A stretch of DNA of 30,707 bases from a virus, in IMG/VR virus record IMGVR_UViG_3300031379_000015, positions 1-30,707 of that record. The stretch is one strand, 5' to 3'. Numbering within the stretch: the stretch's first letter is position 1; every line of letters starts with the position of its first letter. Below, piece after piece: positions 1-5,829 of the stretch. The notes under the pieces are model-generated. The model did not search any database, was not told the origin of the DNA, and saw nothing but the letters and a program-made list of their open reading frames with translations. A program made the position numbers and the translations under genes.

Positions 1-714
1 TATATAACCGACTTTTTTACTATCAATCAATTCTTCCCACTTTTGAGTAAATGCTTTCTTTTTTTCTTGTTCAGTTTCAAACTTTTGCTGTCCTAATTTT
101 GAAAGCTCTACTTCCCAAGTGTAAGGAACTTCTAATGTATCGTTTGCGATTTTCTTAAACAAGATTTCTTCTTCTTTGTTCTTTGGTTTTGGGTGGGTTA
201 AAAACATAGCGTCTTTTAACTTAACAACAGAATCTCTGTTGTATTTTGCAAGTTGATATTCCGAGAATTTATGAAACGCTTTTGCTATGCCTTTTTTTAA
301 TTGATTAGAAAGTTTGTTTAGTTTTTTGGTATCTGTTCTTTGGTTTGCAAATTGGTAGTAAGCTAAAGTTTCTGTTATCTCGTCTGCTCTTTGGATTACT
401 TTATCTAAAACATTAGCAGTTAATTTACTTTTCTTTCTTGCAAGTTCTACTGCCAACACAAGAGGAATCAAACGAAGATACATTTTATCCCTTGCGTAAA
501 CAGCTAACTTGCCGACAAACTCATCAGAACATTGACCGATTAATTTTCTTAATCTATCAAGTTGTTCTTCTTCTGTTTCGTAAAACTTTGGTTGCATTAT
601 AGAAGTGCATACTAAAGAATATAGTTCCATTTCTGGATTCATACTATATGCTTCTGCACCCTCTTTATTTACAACCTTGTCTTTTCCTTTTGAAGGAACA
701 TTATACTTAGCCAT
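1..714 (-). CDS. rsr: TROVE-domain protein, Ro60/Rsr family (3' end beyond window)
   Basis: The reading frame is open from ATG 714 to the left edge, giving 238 residues without a stop, so the C-terminal part lies outside. The start has a perfect AAGGAGG site six bases upstream. The sequence matches the bacterial TROVE (Telomerase-Ro-Vault) pattern in order: ELYSLV near residue 30, FVGKLAVYARDKMYLR near 65, RADEITETLAYY near 105, the KKLNKLSNQLKKGIAKAF block, FSEYQLAKYNRDSVVKLKDAMF, THPKPKNKEE, and TWEVELS followed by KWEELIDSKKVGY at the edge. Family members form a HEAT-repeat ring. The ring binds Y RNAs on its outer face and single-stranded ends of defective RNAs in its cavity, and a von Willebrand A domain usually follows. 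The gene sits directly behind three Y-RNA-like modules transcribed from one promoter, which supports the assignment. The family is confident; the role in phage infection is unknown. Confidence 0.92.
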   Translation of the reverse strand, partial: MAKYNVPSKGKDKVVNKEGAEAYSMNPEMELYSLVCTSIMQPKFYETEEEQLDRLRKLIGQCSDEFVGKLAVYARDKMYLRLIPLVLAVELARKKSKLTANVLDKVIQRADEITETLAYYQFANQRTDTKKLNKLSNQLKKGIAKAFHKFSEYQLAKYNRDSVVKLKDAMFLTHPKPKNKEEEILFKKIANDTLEVPYTWEVELSKLGQQKFETEQEKKKAFTQKWEELIDSKKVGYI

Positions 715-737
715 TCTAACCTCCTTTTGTTTTTTAC

Positions 738-817
738 GGGGGAATAGTCGGAAAGAGAATACGGGCTTTCGCCCATGTCATTTCCAATTAATGAAGTATC
801 TCTTGCCTACGCCACCC
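738..817 (-). ncRNA. Y-RNA-like module 3 (nearest the TROVE gene)
   Basis: Read on the minus strand, an outer stem GGG-U-GG (817-812) pairs with CCCCC (742-738), leaving U814 bulged. It is followed by the conserved GCGUAG...GAGAUACUUC strand. An inner stem, 807-800 with 757-750, has seven pairs and one C/U mismatch. The loop side carries a GNRA hairpin, AUGGGC-GAAA-GCCCGU (776-761). The helix has the same layout and key bases as modules 1 and 2. The 3' end lies 14 nt before the Shine-Dalgarno site of the TROVE gene, and no terminator is visible between them. Binding by the TROVE protein is inferred from family knowledge and adjacency. Confidence 0.78.
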
Positions 818-827
818 AAATTTTTAT

Positions 828-957
828 GGGGAGAAAAAGCGATGAGAGACTTTTTATACTTATGCTCTACCACTGAGCTAATACTTCCGAAGAAGTATGC
901 AGGATTCGAACCTGCGACCCTAAGTTCCGACGAAGTAACTCTCATCTACGCAACCCC
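828..957 (-). ncRNA. YrlA-type Y RNA with circularly permuted tRNA mimic
   Basis: The Ro-binding-type helix consists of GGGG (957-954) with CCCC (831-828) and GAUGAGAG (946-939) with CUCUCAUC (848-841). Between the strands lies a tRNA body in permuted order. An anticodon-stem analogue ACUUA (925-921) pairs with UAAGU (862-858). A five-base variable loop follows (920-916), then a T-arm GCAGG-UUCGAAU-CCUGC (915-899). The acceptor-like stem AUACUUC/GAAGUAU (898-892, 887-881) has seven pairs and is closed by UUCG. U880 and A879 match tRNA positions 8 and 9, followed by a D-arm GCUC-AGUGGUA-GAGC (878-864) with the G18G19 pair. Every element has canonical tRNA size, but the 5' and 3' ends are joined and the anticodon loop is replaced by the Ro-binding helix. 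This is the published architecture of bacterial YrlA RNAs. It is not a functional tRNA gene. Confidence 0.92.
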
Positions 958-967
958 TTCAATTTTT

Positions 968-1027
968 TTAAGGGAATATTCGCAAAGAGTCTTTAGCCTT
1001 GAAGTATCTCTTTGCTACGCCACTTAA
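968..1027 (-). ncRNA. Y-RNA-like module 1 (minimal form)
   Basis: On the minus strand the outer stem UUAAG-U-GG (1027-1020) pairs with CCCUUAA (974-968), again with a bulged U (1022). The conserved GCGUAG and GAGAUACUUC elements follow. The inner stem GCAAAGAG (1015-1008) pairs perfectly with CUCUUUGC (989-982). The terminal loop is only 18 nt, so this module is the Ro-binding helix with almost no effector domain. Ten nucleotides separate it from module 2, the same linker length as between modules 2 and 3. Confidence 0.75.
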
Positions 1028-1029
1028 TA

Positions 1030-1124
1030 GAGTAAAAGTCCTCGTGCAGGAATGAGCAAGTGAATTGCTCCTTTTACTCAAAAGGTTTTTTGCTAAGTTT
1101 GTTTTGATACTCAATCCTGCACGA
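1030..1124 (-). ncRNA. structured 5' RNA module with potential pseudoknot
   Basis: This is the first element after the promoter. A 10-bp stem, UCGUGCAGGA (1124-1115) with UCCUGCACGA (1051-1042), and a 9-bp stem, GAGUAAAAG (1079-1071) with CUUUUACUC (1038-1030), interleave as b'-a'-b-a, which is an H-type pseudoknot topology. A hairpin GAGCAA-UUCAC-UUGCUC (1070-1054) abuts the second stem. An alternative hairpin CCUUUU-GAGU-AAAAGG (1085-1070) would expose the same GAGU as a loop, so the region could switch between folds. It lacks the GUAG...UACUUC signature of the Y modules. Function is unknown. Confidence 0.5.
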
Positions 1125-1141
1125 TTAGTTTTCATACTCTA

Positions 1142-1169
1142 ATTATACTCCTCTGGTTAGTAAAGTCAA
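1142..1169 (-). promoter_or_regulatory. promoter of the Y RNA-TROVE cassette
   Basis: TTGACT (1169-1164) and a perfect TATAAT (1147-1142) are separated by 16 bp, so transcription should start near 1135 and run left into the structured RNAs. The -35 box overlaps the stop codon of the upstream 78-residue gene. An AAAAAATATTCTCC box ends 21 nt upstream of the -35. Confidence 0.8.
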
Positions 1170-1402
1170 GACCCTTTTTTCTCCGATTTCGGAGAATATT
1201 TTTTAACAAAACAGTCGCAATTTTTACAGTAATTTTTTAACTGTTTATCAGTAGTTATTTTCTTCCCTTTAACCATTAAATTCCCATCAATAAAAGTTGC
1301 ATAAGACCAGCAATATCCTACAGGGTCAGGAGAGAAGGGATAATCACACCAACCTTTTTTATTTTGATATTTTTCGTATCTTAACTCACCTATATTTTTC
1401 AC
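1166..1402 (-). CDS. hypothetical Cys-containing small protein
   Basis: 78 residues, starting at GTG 1402 with an AGGGGG site upstream. The protein has Cys at 19 and 31 and a C-terminal YCKNCDCF cluster, suggesting metal binding. It is rich in Lys and aromatic residues. I do not recognise the family. The last codons contain the -35 box and the upstream regulatory box of the Y-RNA promoter, so the coding end and the regulatory region are shared. It is probably the last gene of the transcript that starts at 7753-7780. Confidence 0.65.
   Translation of the reverse strand: MKNIGELRYEKYQNKKGWCDYPFSPDPVGYCWSYATFIDGNLMVKGKKITTDKQLKNYCKNCDCFVKKYSPKSEKKGS
1191..1204 (-). promoter_or_regulatory. shared upstream box (copy 1)
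   Basis: Minus-strand AAAAAATATTCTCC, 14 of 14 bases identical to 7811-7824 and 13 of 14 to 8738-8751. It ends 21 nt before the -35 of the Y-RNA promoter and lies inside the 3' end of the 78-residue gene. It is probably an activator or repressor site; the binding protein is unknown. The adjacent CTCCGA-AA-TCGGAG dyad (1181-1194) overlaps it. Confidence 0.55.
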
Positions 1403-1416
1403 CCTATCCCCCTTTC

Positions 1417-1761
1417 TTAAAATAAAGATTTCTGTTTTAACAACTCTATTTTCCTATCCATTCTTTCGCACCCGATTTTTTCCTGCAATTCTTCTGCGTG
1501 GGATGGGATAGTCGGATATTCTTCTGCAAGTATATAAGCATGTTTATTAACTACTCCGTTTTCTATCGGGTGGGCTAATATGCCCTGCCGTCTCAAAGTC
1601 CTTGCGTGGCGTTCTGCCGAGCCAGAGGACATATTAGGTTCTTCTACGCCCCACTGCTGTAATTCCCAAGTATAGACTTCGCTATTTTTATGATAATATT
1701 TCGTTTCTTTATAAAAAATCATCTCTCTTATAAACCTTTCTGTTCTGTCTATCTGTCTCAT
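1417..1761 (-). CDS. winged-helix-like hypothetical protein
   Basis: 114 residues from ATG 1761 behind an AAGGAGGG site. The central part, SGSAERHARTLRRQGIL followed by a basic and aromatic stretch ending HAYIL, resembles the recognition helix and wing of small winged-helix proteins. The C-terminal third is helical and charged. It may bind nucleic acid. Its stop lies 14 bp before the start of the 78-residue gene, so the two are co-transcribed. No specific family is recognised. Confidence 0.65.
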   Translation of the reverse strand: MRQIDRTERFIREMIFYKETKYYHKNSEVYTWELQQWGVEEPNMSSGSAERHARTLRRQGILAHPIENGVVNKHAYILAEEYPTIPSHAEELQEKIGCERMDRKIELLKQKSLF

Positions 1762-1779
1762 ACCCTACCCTCCTTGGTT

Positions 1780-1935
1780 TTAACTTAACATTTCACATTG
1801 GTCATCACAATACGCAATAGCACATTTATCTTTATCACAAATATAAATTCCGTTTGTAGGGGTTTCTCGTGTTCCTTTGTCGCCACAATACTCACAGCTG
1901 ATACTTGTTTCTTCTATTATAGATTTTTCTCTCAT
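1780..1935 (-). CDS. small zinc-finger-like protein
   Basis: 51 residues from ATG 1935, directly after the TAA of the endolysin gene and behind GGAGGG. Cysteines form CEYC near residue 14 and a C-x4-C, C-x3-C arrangement (C33, C38, C43, C47), suggesting one zinc site, perhaps two. Function is unknown; the compact overlap with its neighbours argues for a real gene. Confidence 0.65.
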   Translation of the reverse strand: MREKSIIEETSISCEYCGDKGTRETPTNGIYICDKDKCAIAYCDDQCEMLS

Positions 1936-2469
1936 TTATAAACCCTCCTTGTAGCGAGTAATAAAATCTTTTGTTTCTTTAGGTAAGATATTTTTCCTAA
2001 CATTTGAAATCCCAGCATTATAACTCCACAAGATATTTTCCAATGTTACGGGCAGTCCATAAGATTTCAGCATTTGTGGTATTCTTTTGTTCAAATACCA
2101 ATATGCAATCTGATAGTTTATAATCGGGTTAAACAAGTCATCTAAATTCTTAATTTTAATTTGATAATCCAAACAATACGCATTTTTCGCATAGCCATAT
2201 ATCATATAATCTTCTACAACGATTGGTGTGATTTGATACAACCCTCTTGCTTGAGTTATTTTGTTAAACGCTTTCGGGTTACCACTACTTTCAATTTTTT
2301 TAATTATTTGCATATCAATAGAAAAATCCCCTGCCCCGCCAAAAGCATCAGGCACTCTGCAAAGGAGGGTTATTCCGAAACAGAGCAAGACGAGGCAGAG
2401 GACAATGGACTGGCGGTTATAGTATACATACACTTGGTTATCTCTTTGTTTGAGACCAGCCCTATTCAT
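1936..2469 (-). CDS. lytic transglycosylase-type endolysin (SLT domain), membrane-anchored
   Basis: 177 residues. An uncharged segment, about residues 21-38, follows a basic start and could be a signal-anchor. The lysozyme-like domain begins near residue 50 with KKIESSGNP, whose Glu60 corresponds to the catalytic acid of SLT transglycosylases. It continues with QARGLYQI (73-80) and LWSYNAG near 145, both family hallmarks. It should cut the peptidoglycan glycan strand between MurNAc and GlcNAc. The N-terminal segment suggests host-assisted export, as in signal-arrest-release endolysins. The gene follows a 28-residue membrane peptide with its start directly abutting that stop, forming a likely lysis pair. 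A virion-associated role is less likely because it lies outside the structural arm. Confidence 0.85.
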   Translation of the reverse strand: MNRAGLKQRDNQVYVYYNRQSIVLCLVLLCFGITLLCRVPDAFGGAGDFSIDMQIIKKIESSGNPKAFNKITQARGLYQITPIVVEDYMIYGYAKNAYCLDYQIKIKNLDDLFNPIINYQIAYWYLNKRIPQMLKSYGLPVTLENILWSYNAGISNVRKNILPKETKDFITRYKEGL

Positions 2470-2556
2470 TTATTTCTTCCCCCTTATTGCACTAAAGCCG
2501 TTATAGAAAATCGCCACTAAAGCCGTTATAGATATAAACCAGTCAAGATATATCAT
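2470..2556 (-). CDS. small single-pass membrane protein, candidate holin
   Basis: 28 residues from ATG 2556, which overlaps the preceding stop as ATGA; its TAA abuts the endolysin ATG. The sequence is one hydrophobic segment (residues 5-22) followed by a basic tail ARGKK-like. Position and shape fit a minimal holin or holin accessory. The gene contains an 18-bp direct repeat with a 25-bp period (2490-2507 and 2515-2532), so the two copies are read in different frames. The coding call is therefore tentative. Confidence 0.45.
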   Translation of the reverse strand: MIYLDWFISITALVAIFYNGFSAIRGKK

Positions 2557-3044
2557 TCCCACTCCTTAATCCAGTATTCTAATTTTTCTTTGACTTCTTT
2601 AGCGATAGCGATTGCCAAATCAAGAGTAAACTTATTGGGCAATTTTTCTATCCTGTTGATAAAGCGTTTTAGTTCCTCTTGGTATTCGTCTTTTTCTTTG
2701 GGTTTTTCAAGCGGTAGATACTTTTTACATATCATACCCCAACTGATATTCTTCCCTTCTTTGAGCATAGCAAGGTCGGGATATTTTCGGGCAAACTGCA
2801 CGCTACGATAAATGGACGACTCGCTTAACTTAACACCGCTTGCTTCAAGGGAATTTTGCACACTTGCGAAAATCTTTTCGCCATACCCAGCACGCTTAAA
2901 ATTATCGTGTTCTTCTAAAATTCGCGTCCCTAAATAGTGATAAGTTTCCACTAAATCCCAACGACTCTGAAAAAACCCTTCCGTTAATCTACCGCTTAAA
3001 TCGTCTATCATTTCGTTAAACCACTTTGTAGTCGCAAGGTTCAT
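2553..3044 (-). CDS. hypothetical protein with DUF1016-N-like region
   Basis: 163 residues from ATG 3044, overlapping the upstream gene's stop by 4 bp. The segment from residue 27 to 95 (SRWDLVETYHYLGTRI, GYGEKIFASVQNSL, SESSIYRSVQFARKYPD) resembles the N-terminal helical region of YhcG/DUF1016 proteins, which occurs in nuclease-linked and DNA-binding contexts. The remainder is a charged helical tail. No nuclease motif is present in this gene. The resemblance is by eye and moderate. Confidence 0.7.
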   Translation of the reverse strand: MNLATTKWFNEMIDDLSGRLTEGFFQSRWDLVETYHYLGTRILEEHDNFKRAGYGEKIFASVQNSLEASGVKLSESSIYRSVQFARKYPDLAMLKEGKNISWGMICKKYLPLEKPKEKDEYQEELKRFINRIEKLPNKFTLDLAIAIAKEVKEKLEYWIKEWE

Positions 3045-3859
3045 TCTAATTTCTCCCTGATTAGTTTAATTAATTTATGGTTATTCGGGTCTTTATCTAA
3101 CCGACTAATAATCTGCCCGACAATCGTTTTCTTACCTGCATTTGTTTGAGCAAATCCGCTAATCTCTAACGGTAGTGGTGGAAAAGACGACTTTGCTGGT
3201 ATATCGTATAAAGTAATATCCCAAATCTTCAAATCTTTTTTATAAATCGCCTCAACATGTAAATCATTATCGTTGTAGATTATATCTGTGTTGTCGGGTT
3301 CTACTTTAACGGCTACCTCTTGTAACTTGTTCTTGAGTGGTTTTTCTACACTAAAGATAGGTTTTTTCTGATAGATAATCCAATCCGCCAACTCGTTGAC
3401 TTTTGTGTTAGTGTCTTTGACTAAATCATAGATTGCGGTTTCATTGGTTATTTCCTCTTTAATTTCGGGCTTTTTCCCCTCTGTTTTCACGCTTTTGGGT
3501 TCGGGTTTCTTCGGCATAGAAGCGTTTAGAGTTCGCTTAACACCCTCTTCGCTTTCGTATTCGTGAATAGTCAAATTACTTAAAGACAAAGTTTGCCCTT
3601 TCATCTCTTTTGTAATCGGCTCTTTAGAATGAACTGTTAAATTTATCGCACAACTCTTGTCCGAAATCTCAATCTCGCTATCATCAATAGGATTGATAAC
3701 TTTTCCCTCAACATTATTCAACACTACAAATTGAGTATGGAAGGAAAACTCTTTGCCCGTTTTACTCGTTCCGCTAATCTCTTTTACTTTGCCTACAAAT
3801 CCAATCTCGCCCCATAAGTTCGCAATAACCGCCTTTAATCCCAATTCGCTAATCTTCAT
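3041..3859 (-). CDS. OB-fold-like protein, possible ssDNA-binding
   Basis: 272 residues. I choose ATG 3859 because of the GGAGGGC site seven bases upstream; an in-frame start at 3913 lacks one and would overlap the 56-residue gene more. Residues 15-110 alternate beta-type strands (FVGKVKEISG, FHTQFVVLNN, CAINLTVHS, QTLSLSNLTI), like an OB fold of the SSB/RPA type. A Lys/Glu/Pro linker follows, then a C-terminal region of unknown type. The neighbours are an exonuclease and zinc proteins, so a role in replication or recombination is plausible. Confidence 0.65.
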   Translation of the reverse strand: MKISELGLKAVIANLWGEIGFVGKVKEISGTSKTGKEFSFHTQFVVLNNVEGKVINPIDDSEIEISDKSCAINLTVHSKEPITKEMKGQTLSLSNLTIHEYESEEGVKRTLNASMPKKPEPKSVKTEGKKPEIKEEITNETAIYDLVKDTNTKVNELADWIIYQKKPIFSVEKPLKNKLQEVAVKVEPDNTDIIYNDNDLHVEAIYKKDLKIWDITLYDIPAKSSFPPLPLEISGFAQTNAGKKTIVGQIISRLDKDPNNHKLIKLIREKLE

Positions 3860-4019
3860 TTCTGCCCTCCGTTTGTTTATAATCTTCATACACACAATTT
3901 CCACAAACCCCATATTCTCTTATCTCAAACCAATTTGCTATTCTACAACAGCGGGGACAATATAATTCTTCTTTATCTAATTGGGTTTGCTGTTCTTTTA
4001 GTTCAGAATAATCTTTCAT
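3849..4019 (-). CDS. zinc-ribbon small protein
   Basis: 56 residues from ATG 4019, overlapping the exonuclease stop as ATGA. CPRC at 21-24 (followed by a third Cys) and CGNC at 39-42 form a classic zinc ribbon with an 18-residue knuckle spacing. The C-terminus overlaps the start of the OB-fold-like gene by 11 bp. Function is unknown. Confidence 0.7.
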   Translation of the reverse strand: MKDYSELKEQQTQLDKEELYCPRCCRIANWFEIREYGVCGNCVYEDYKQTEGRNED

Positions 4020-4999
4020 TTATTCTCTCCATTTTTTAGGTTATTTTCAAACCCTGCTTTTTTGATTTCTTCTATTGCCTGTAAGTTATTGTCTGTCATT
4101 TTCTCGCCTTCTTCTATTCTTCCTAAAACTCTATTCCAACGAGTAATAATCGGTTTGTATTTATCATCAAACTCTTTCTGGTCTTTAAGTCCGTAAAGCA
4201 TAGTCAAGTATTGAGAATAACCCACCTTATAATTAGCGGAAAATTTATTGAAGTCATTATCGTAAACAATAAAGTTTTCAAGTGGCGGTCTTTCGTCTTT
4301 GGTAATAAAATAGGTCATCTGTTCAATATCTTTTTTGTATTCTTCTTCTACAACTGACGGATTTAATATGCCAATCTCAATCATTCTTGCGTCATCTTTG
4401 CAAATATAAACAATATGCCCTTCTTGTTTCTGTTTTGCTTTCAAATAATGGAATAATTGCAATCTATGGTTCGGACTTGATTTTCCTTTTTCGTAATTCT
4501 CAAACATAAAAGAAGAACAACTTTTTACTTCTAATATGATTTCTTCTAATCCTTCAGGATAATTATTTCTCAAGTATTCAATTATGTTTTTTGTAGCCCT
4601 GCCGATAAATTCTGGTAGCCAACTAAATTCTGTGTTTATTGTAAATAACGCTTTTTCATAGTCGGGCTTACCGCCAGCAACAAAATCAAGTTTTCCCGTA
4701 ACTTTTATTAGTTCAGGATATTGATATGATAACCAGTCTTGACAGGATATAAGTATTCCTGCTCTTGTTAATACATACTTGACGATTGCTTCCCATATAT
4801 TCCCCGCTTCAAACTTTCGCAAACTGCGTGGATTGATAGGATTGCTCGGCTTAACTGCTTTCATTTTTAGGAAGCGGTCAATATACGCCCCGCCTAATTC
4901 GCCCGCCCACATATTATCTCTTGCTCTTAATTCTCTGTTTTTTCTATCTTCTAAACTTGCATTCCAAATCTGGTAAAAACTCCATTTCATATTATTCAT
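4016..4999 (-). CDS. PD-(D/E)XK exonuclease, RecB/Cas4-like
   Basis: 327 residues from ATG 4999 with GAGGAG upstream. The core of the PD-(D/E)XK fold is readable. Glu70 lies in GNIWEAIVKYVL, Asp105 in TGKLDFV, Glu157-x-Lys159 in IILEVKS, and Gln181 in the HRLQLFHYL helix. This order is typical of phage RecB-like exonucleases that make single-stranded ends for recombination or process replication intermediates. No helicase motifs and no clear iron-sulphur cysteines are visible, which argues against full Cas4. The gene is co-transcribed with the OB-fold-like protein. Confidence 0.85.
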   Translation of the reverse strand: MNNMKWSFYQIWNASLEDRKNRELRARDNMWAGELGGAYIDRFLKMKAVKPSNPINPRSLRKFEAGNIWEAIVKYVLTRAGILISCQDWLSYQYPELIKVTGKLDFVAGGKPDYEKALFTINTEFSWLPEFIGRATKNIIEYLRNNYPEGLEEIILEVKSCSSFMFENYEKGKSSPNHRLQLFHYLKAKQKQEGHIVYICKDDARMIEIGILNPSVVEEEYKKDIEQMTYFITKDERPPLENFIVYDNDFNKFSANYKVGYSQYLTMLYGLKDQKEFDDKYKPIITRWNRVLGRIEEGEKMTDNNLQAIEEIKKAGFENNLKNGENK

Positions 5000-5132
5000 T
5001 TATCATCTCCTCTCTTTCGCTGTTCACAATCTCGTCTGCGTGGTTAAGTTCCCATTCCTCTTGTAGTTCGTCCCTTGTCTTTTCCACTAAATCAAGATAA
5101 TCATTAAGCGATTTTATGTAATCGGGTATCAT
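4992..5132 (-). CDS. small acidic helical protein
   Basis: 46 residues from ATG 5132, overlapping the upstream stop (ATGA) and running 8 bp into the exonuclease start. Sequence is mostly Glu, Asp and Leu, likely one long helix. The family is not recognised; support comes from the tight overlaps on both sides. Confidence 0.55.
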   Translation of the reverse strand: MIPDYIKSLNDYLDLVEKTRDELQEEWELNHADEIVNSEREEMINE

Positions 5133-5311
5133 TTATTACCCCCCAAATACTTTGGAAATGTTAACCTGCAATAGTTCTTATTCCCGAAATTAAACTTATG
5201 TTCGCAAGGTTCTTCTTTTAGGCACTCGTCTATGTTACTACCTTTAGAGTCTTTTAGGTAGTGTCGGGCAAACTCGCATTTCTTAATCTTTGGTCGGTTT
5301 AGTTTTAGCAT
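5129..5311 (-). CDS. small Cys-rich hypothetical protein
   Basis: 60 residues from ATG 5311, nested in the end of the preceding 37-residue frame. Four Cys (12, 30, 36, 48) and His residues (17, 38) could form a zinc site. The N-terminus is basic. Function is unknown. Confidence 0.6.
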   Translation of the reverse strand: MLKLNRPKIKKCEFARHYLKDSKGSNIDECLKEEPCEHKFNFGNKNYCRLTFPKYLGGNK

Positions 5312-5396
5312 TTTCTTTTTCCTTTTCTTTTAACTTGTCCTTAATGTTGCCGACTAAAAGATTGATACTTTTATTTAGATACTCTATCTGGTTCAT
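5283..5396 (-). CDS. small charged helical protein
   Basis: 37 residues from ATG 5396, with an AGGAGGGG site a few bases upstream. The C-terminal half is almost entirely Lys and Glu. It overlaps the 60-residue gene by 29 bp in another frame. Function is unknown. Confidence 0.5.
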   Translation of the reverse strand: MNQIEYLNKSINLLVGNIKDKLKEKEKENAKTKPTKD

Positions 5397-5413
5397 AACC
5401 CCTCCTTTTTAGT

Positions 5414-5488
5414 TTACATCGCCAAAAAACAAATCAAAATAAACCCACACATAACAAAAACCGCCAAAGTCTCCAATAAGTCTTTCAT
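5414..5488 (-). CDS. 24-residue membrane peptide
   Basis: It starts at ATG 5488, overlapping the TGA of the ribbon-helix-helix gene (ATGA) with GAGG upstream. After an acidic N-terminus, residues 7-24 are hydrophobic with two Cys, a single membrane span. Such micro-genes are common in phage early regions. It could affect the host membrane, but nothing more can be said. Confidence 0.45.
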   Translation of the reverse strand: MKDLLETLAVFVMCGFILICFLAM

Positions 5489-5628
5489 TCTTTCCTCTTT
5501 AGGTATTGCTCAATCGCTATGCGTAAGACATGAGAGATTGATATGTCACCGCCCATATTGACGGCAATCTCTATCAACTTCATGTGCGTCTTTTCGTCAA
5601 CTCTTGCGAATACGACTTTTGTTTTCAT
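5485..5628 (-). CDS. ribbon-helix-helix (CopG/Arc-type) regulator
   Basis: 47 residues from ATG 5628. The N-terminal strand KVVFARVDEKTHMKLIEIA is followed by a turn (NMGGD) and a second helix, ISISHVLRIAIEQYLKRK, which is the complete ribbon-helix-helix pattern. These proteins bind operators as dimers of dimers through the beta strand. It is the only clear DNA-binding regulator in this arm and so a candidate for recognising the repeated boxes or palindromes near the promoters; that link is inference. Confidence 0.82.
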   Translation of the reverse strand: MKTKVVFARVDEKTHMKLIEIAVNMGGDISISHVLRIAIEQYLKRKE

Positions 5629-5635
5629 TCTCTAT

Positions 5636-5812
5636 CTATCCTTTCAACCCTTTTGTCATTGTTCTTATCTTATTGTCTAAATCCCAGCAAAACTTTTCGT
5701 ATTTCCAAAAAGTAGCTAACCACTTAAAATGTCTTGCTTTCTCTTTATATTTTAATGATAATTTGTTATAGTGGGCTATTTTTCTAATGTAAGGATTTAT
5801 AATCTTTTTCAT
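5636..5812 (-). CDS. small basic hypothetical protein
   Basis: 58 residues from ATG 5812, preceded by GAGGGGAGAAG. It is rich in Lys and Trp (KWLATFWKYEKFCWDL), likely helical, possibly nucleic-acid or membrane-surface binding. It is separated from the clamp-like gene by a 35-bp gap containing a hairpin. The family is not recognised. Confidence 0.6.
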   Translation of the reverse strand: MKKIINPYIRKIAHYNKLSLKYKEKARHFKWLATFWKYEKFCWDLDNKIRTMTKGLKG

Positions 5813-5829
5813 CTTCTCCCCTCACTTTC

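Noticed and set aside
864-920. Ordinary tRNA gene on the minus strand
   Set aside because: The T-arm precedes the D-arm, the acceptor strands are joined by a UUCG loop and no anticodon loop exists, so it is a permuted mimic, not a tRNA.
605-1027. 140-codon plus-strand frame across the left-end region
   Set aside because: It overlaps, in antisense, the TROVE gene start and three structured RNA modules whose pairing is conserved; no ribosome-binding site, and the composition is not protein-like.
966-1134. 55-codon minus-strand frame starting at the predicted transcription start (ATG 1134)
   Set aside because: It runs through the pseudoknot and the first Y module, where stem pairing explains the sequence; it has no ribosome site and no protein family character. 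A leaderless peptide cannot be fully excluded.
2856-2870. Third copy of the GCACACTTGCGA hairpin motif
   Set aside because: It lies inside the 163-residue gene and encodes ordinary residues; without the intergenic context it may be chance.
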